A DNA stretch of 37,936 bases from Halieaceae bacterium (GTDB lineage Bacteria; Pseudomonadota; Gammaproteobacteria; Pseudomonadales; Halieaceae). The notes beneath the pieces were generated by a model that was given only the letters and a program-made list of their open reading frames with translations, did no database searches and had not been told where the DNA came from. This document shows positions 37,175 to 37,936 of this stretch, piece by piece (the stretch's first letter is position 1; every line of letters starts with the position of its first letter). The translations under genes and the position numbers were made by a program. The stretch lies in NCBI GenBank assembly GCA_016744355.1, contig JADGEN010000027.1:1-37936 (forward strand). Direction: 5' to 3'.

Positions 37175-37621
37175 TTATTCCTCTACTTTTCCGCCTGCCG
37201 CTTCAATAGCTTCGCGGGCACCTTTGGTTACCGCTAAGCCTTTGACAGTGACAGCCTTGCCCAGTTCGCCAGACAAAAATACACGAGCCCGAGTTACATT
37301 CTGCTTAACCAGGTCTGCGATTTTTAAGGCTTCCAGATCGATCACATCTACGTCCGCTATATTCAATTCGCCTAGACGAATTTGAGCGGTAGTCTGCGCA
37401 ATACGAGAGCTGAAGCCGAACTTCGGCAAGCGCTTCTGCATAGGCATCTGACCACCTTCAAAACCGGGTCGAACCGAGCCACCAGAGCGTGCTTTCTGCC
37501 CCTTGTGACCACGGCCTGCAGTTTTTCCATACCCGCTGCCAATGCCACGACCAACGCGCTTTGCGTCTTTTTTGGCACCCGGAGCCGGACTCAGTGTGTT
37601 TAATCGCATCGTGTCAGACAT
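37175..37621 (-). CDS. rplO: 50S ribosomal protein L15
   Basis: A 148-residue large-subunit assembly protein. The [21 protein letters not shown] segment near residues 22-42, and the [17 protein letters not shown] segment that follows it, are diagnostic. The family usually starts at MRLNTLSPA (ATG 37609); here the ATG at 37621, with GAGGA eight bases upstream, adds four residues and is preferred. It starts three bases after rpmD. Confidence 0.97.
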   Translation of the reverse strand: MSDTMRLNTLSPAPGAKKDAKRVGRGIGSGYGKTAGRGHKGQKARSGGSVRPGFEGGQMPMQKRLPKFGFSSRIAQTTAQIRLGELNIADVDVIDLEALKIADLVKQNVTRARVFLSGELGKAVTVKGLAVTKGAREAIEAAGGKVEE

Positions 37622-37624
37622 GAT

Positions 37625-37807
37625 TTATTCCTCAACCCGTAGCAAATAATATGCTGTGTTAATCATGCCGCGTACAGAGGGAGTATCTTCTACTTCAACT
37701 GTGTGGCCTATACGACGCAGACCCAAGCCGGCAACACTTGCCCGATGGTTCTTCAGGCGCCCGGAGGTGCTCTTGATCTGCGTTACTTTGATTGTTGCTT
37801 TAGCCAT
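37625..37807 (-). CDS. rpmD: 50S ribosomal protein L30
   Basis: A 60-residue large-subunit protein with the [13 protein letters not shown]-like start (here [20 protein letters not shown]) and the [21 protein letters not shown] segment. It lies between rpsE and rplO in the spc operon. Confidence 0.97.
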   Translation of the reverse strand: MAKATIKVTQIKSTSGRLKNHRASVAGLGLRRIGHTVEVEDTPSVRGMINTAYYLLRVEE

Positions 37808-37826
37808 GACTAGCCAACCTACTCAA

Positions 37827-37936
37827 TTAGTTCAAAATTTCTTCGACAGTTTTGCCGCGCTTTGCAGCAATCGCATCCGGTGCGCTCATATCACGCAGAC
37901 CCTTGAAGGTGGCGCGGACAACGTTTACCGGGTTTG
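37827..37936 (-). CDS. rpsE: 30S ribosomal protein S5, C-terminal part (cut by window end)
   Basis: Only the last 35 codons and stop are inside the window. They read [16 protein letters not shown], then [19 protein letters not shown], matching the C terminus of S5, the protein that with S4 and S12 sets decoding accuracy. The gene continues beyond position 37936. It precedes rpmD by 19 bases, as in other spc operons. Confidence 0.93.
   Translation of the reverse strand, partial: NPVNVVRATFKGLRDMSAPDAIAAKRGKTVEEILN

Overview
The window is a stretch of core chromosome from a gammaproteobacterium. The FabA/FabB pair, a class Ia ribonucleotide reductase whose large subunit carries two ATP-cones, the rplU-rpmA-obgE-proB-rpsT block and the ssb / MFS transporter / uvrA / rplQ-rpoA-rpsD-rpsK-rpsM block all follow the gene order I remember from Pseudomonas and its relatives. 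Protein sequences and moderate GC suggest a marine Pseudomonadales or Cellvibrionales-type organism (for example the Halieaceae/OM60 side), but I cannot fix a genus. I see no CRISPR array, prophage, intact insertion sequence, rRNA or tRNA gene.

Layout. 1-2470: terminator of an unseen upstream unit, then argD and argF (arginine synthesis), closed by a strong terminator. 2470-7075: a ribonucleotide reductase operon, nrdA-nrdB plus a 66-residue helical protein, behind a control region with a perfect DnaA box and two NrdR-like boxes spaced three helical turns apart. 7096-10742 (minus): acyltransferase, dinG and yqcC in one operon. 10743-12902: a small accessory patch with a 369-base gap, an orphan secreted four-cysteine protein, and a TetR regulator with a tyrosine-phosphatase-like protein behind a probable self-operator. 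12971-17873: rpsT with promoter and terminator, proB-obgE and rpmA-rplU on the minus strand (interrupted by a large inverted repeat), and divergent ispB.

18093-21733 (minus): manC-galU-manB, making GDP-mannose and UDP-glucose precursors for surface polysaccharide, with no glycosyltransferases nearby. 21992-23737: fabA-fabB, the unsaturated fatty-acid pair, divergent from manC across a spacer with a strong inverted repeat. 23748-25492 (minus): moaB-moeA for molybdenum cofactor. 25561-28306 (minus): a degenerate RmlD-like protein, ssb and an MFS transporter. 28498-31380: uvrA. 31474-32346 (minus): an SMP-30 family protein. 32498-37936 (minus): the alpha operon (rpsM-rpsK-rpsD-rpoA-rplQ) and the end of the spc operon (rpsE partial, rpmD, rplO, secY, rpmJ).

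Most genes are ordinary housekeeping genes and I found no convincing undescribed multi-gene system. The parts most worth a second look are the long inverted repeat inside the rpmA-obgE gap, the TetR/phosphatase pair, the orphan secreted Cys-rich protein, the small protein behind nrdB, the catalytically degenerate RmlD-like protein beside ssb, and the unassigned inverted repeat upstream of fabA.
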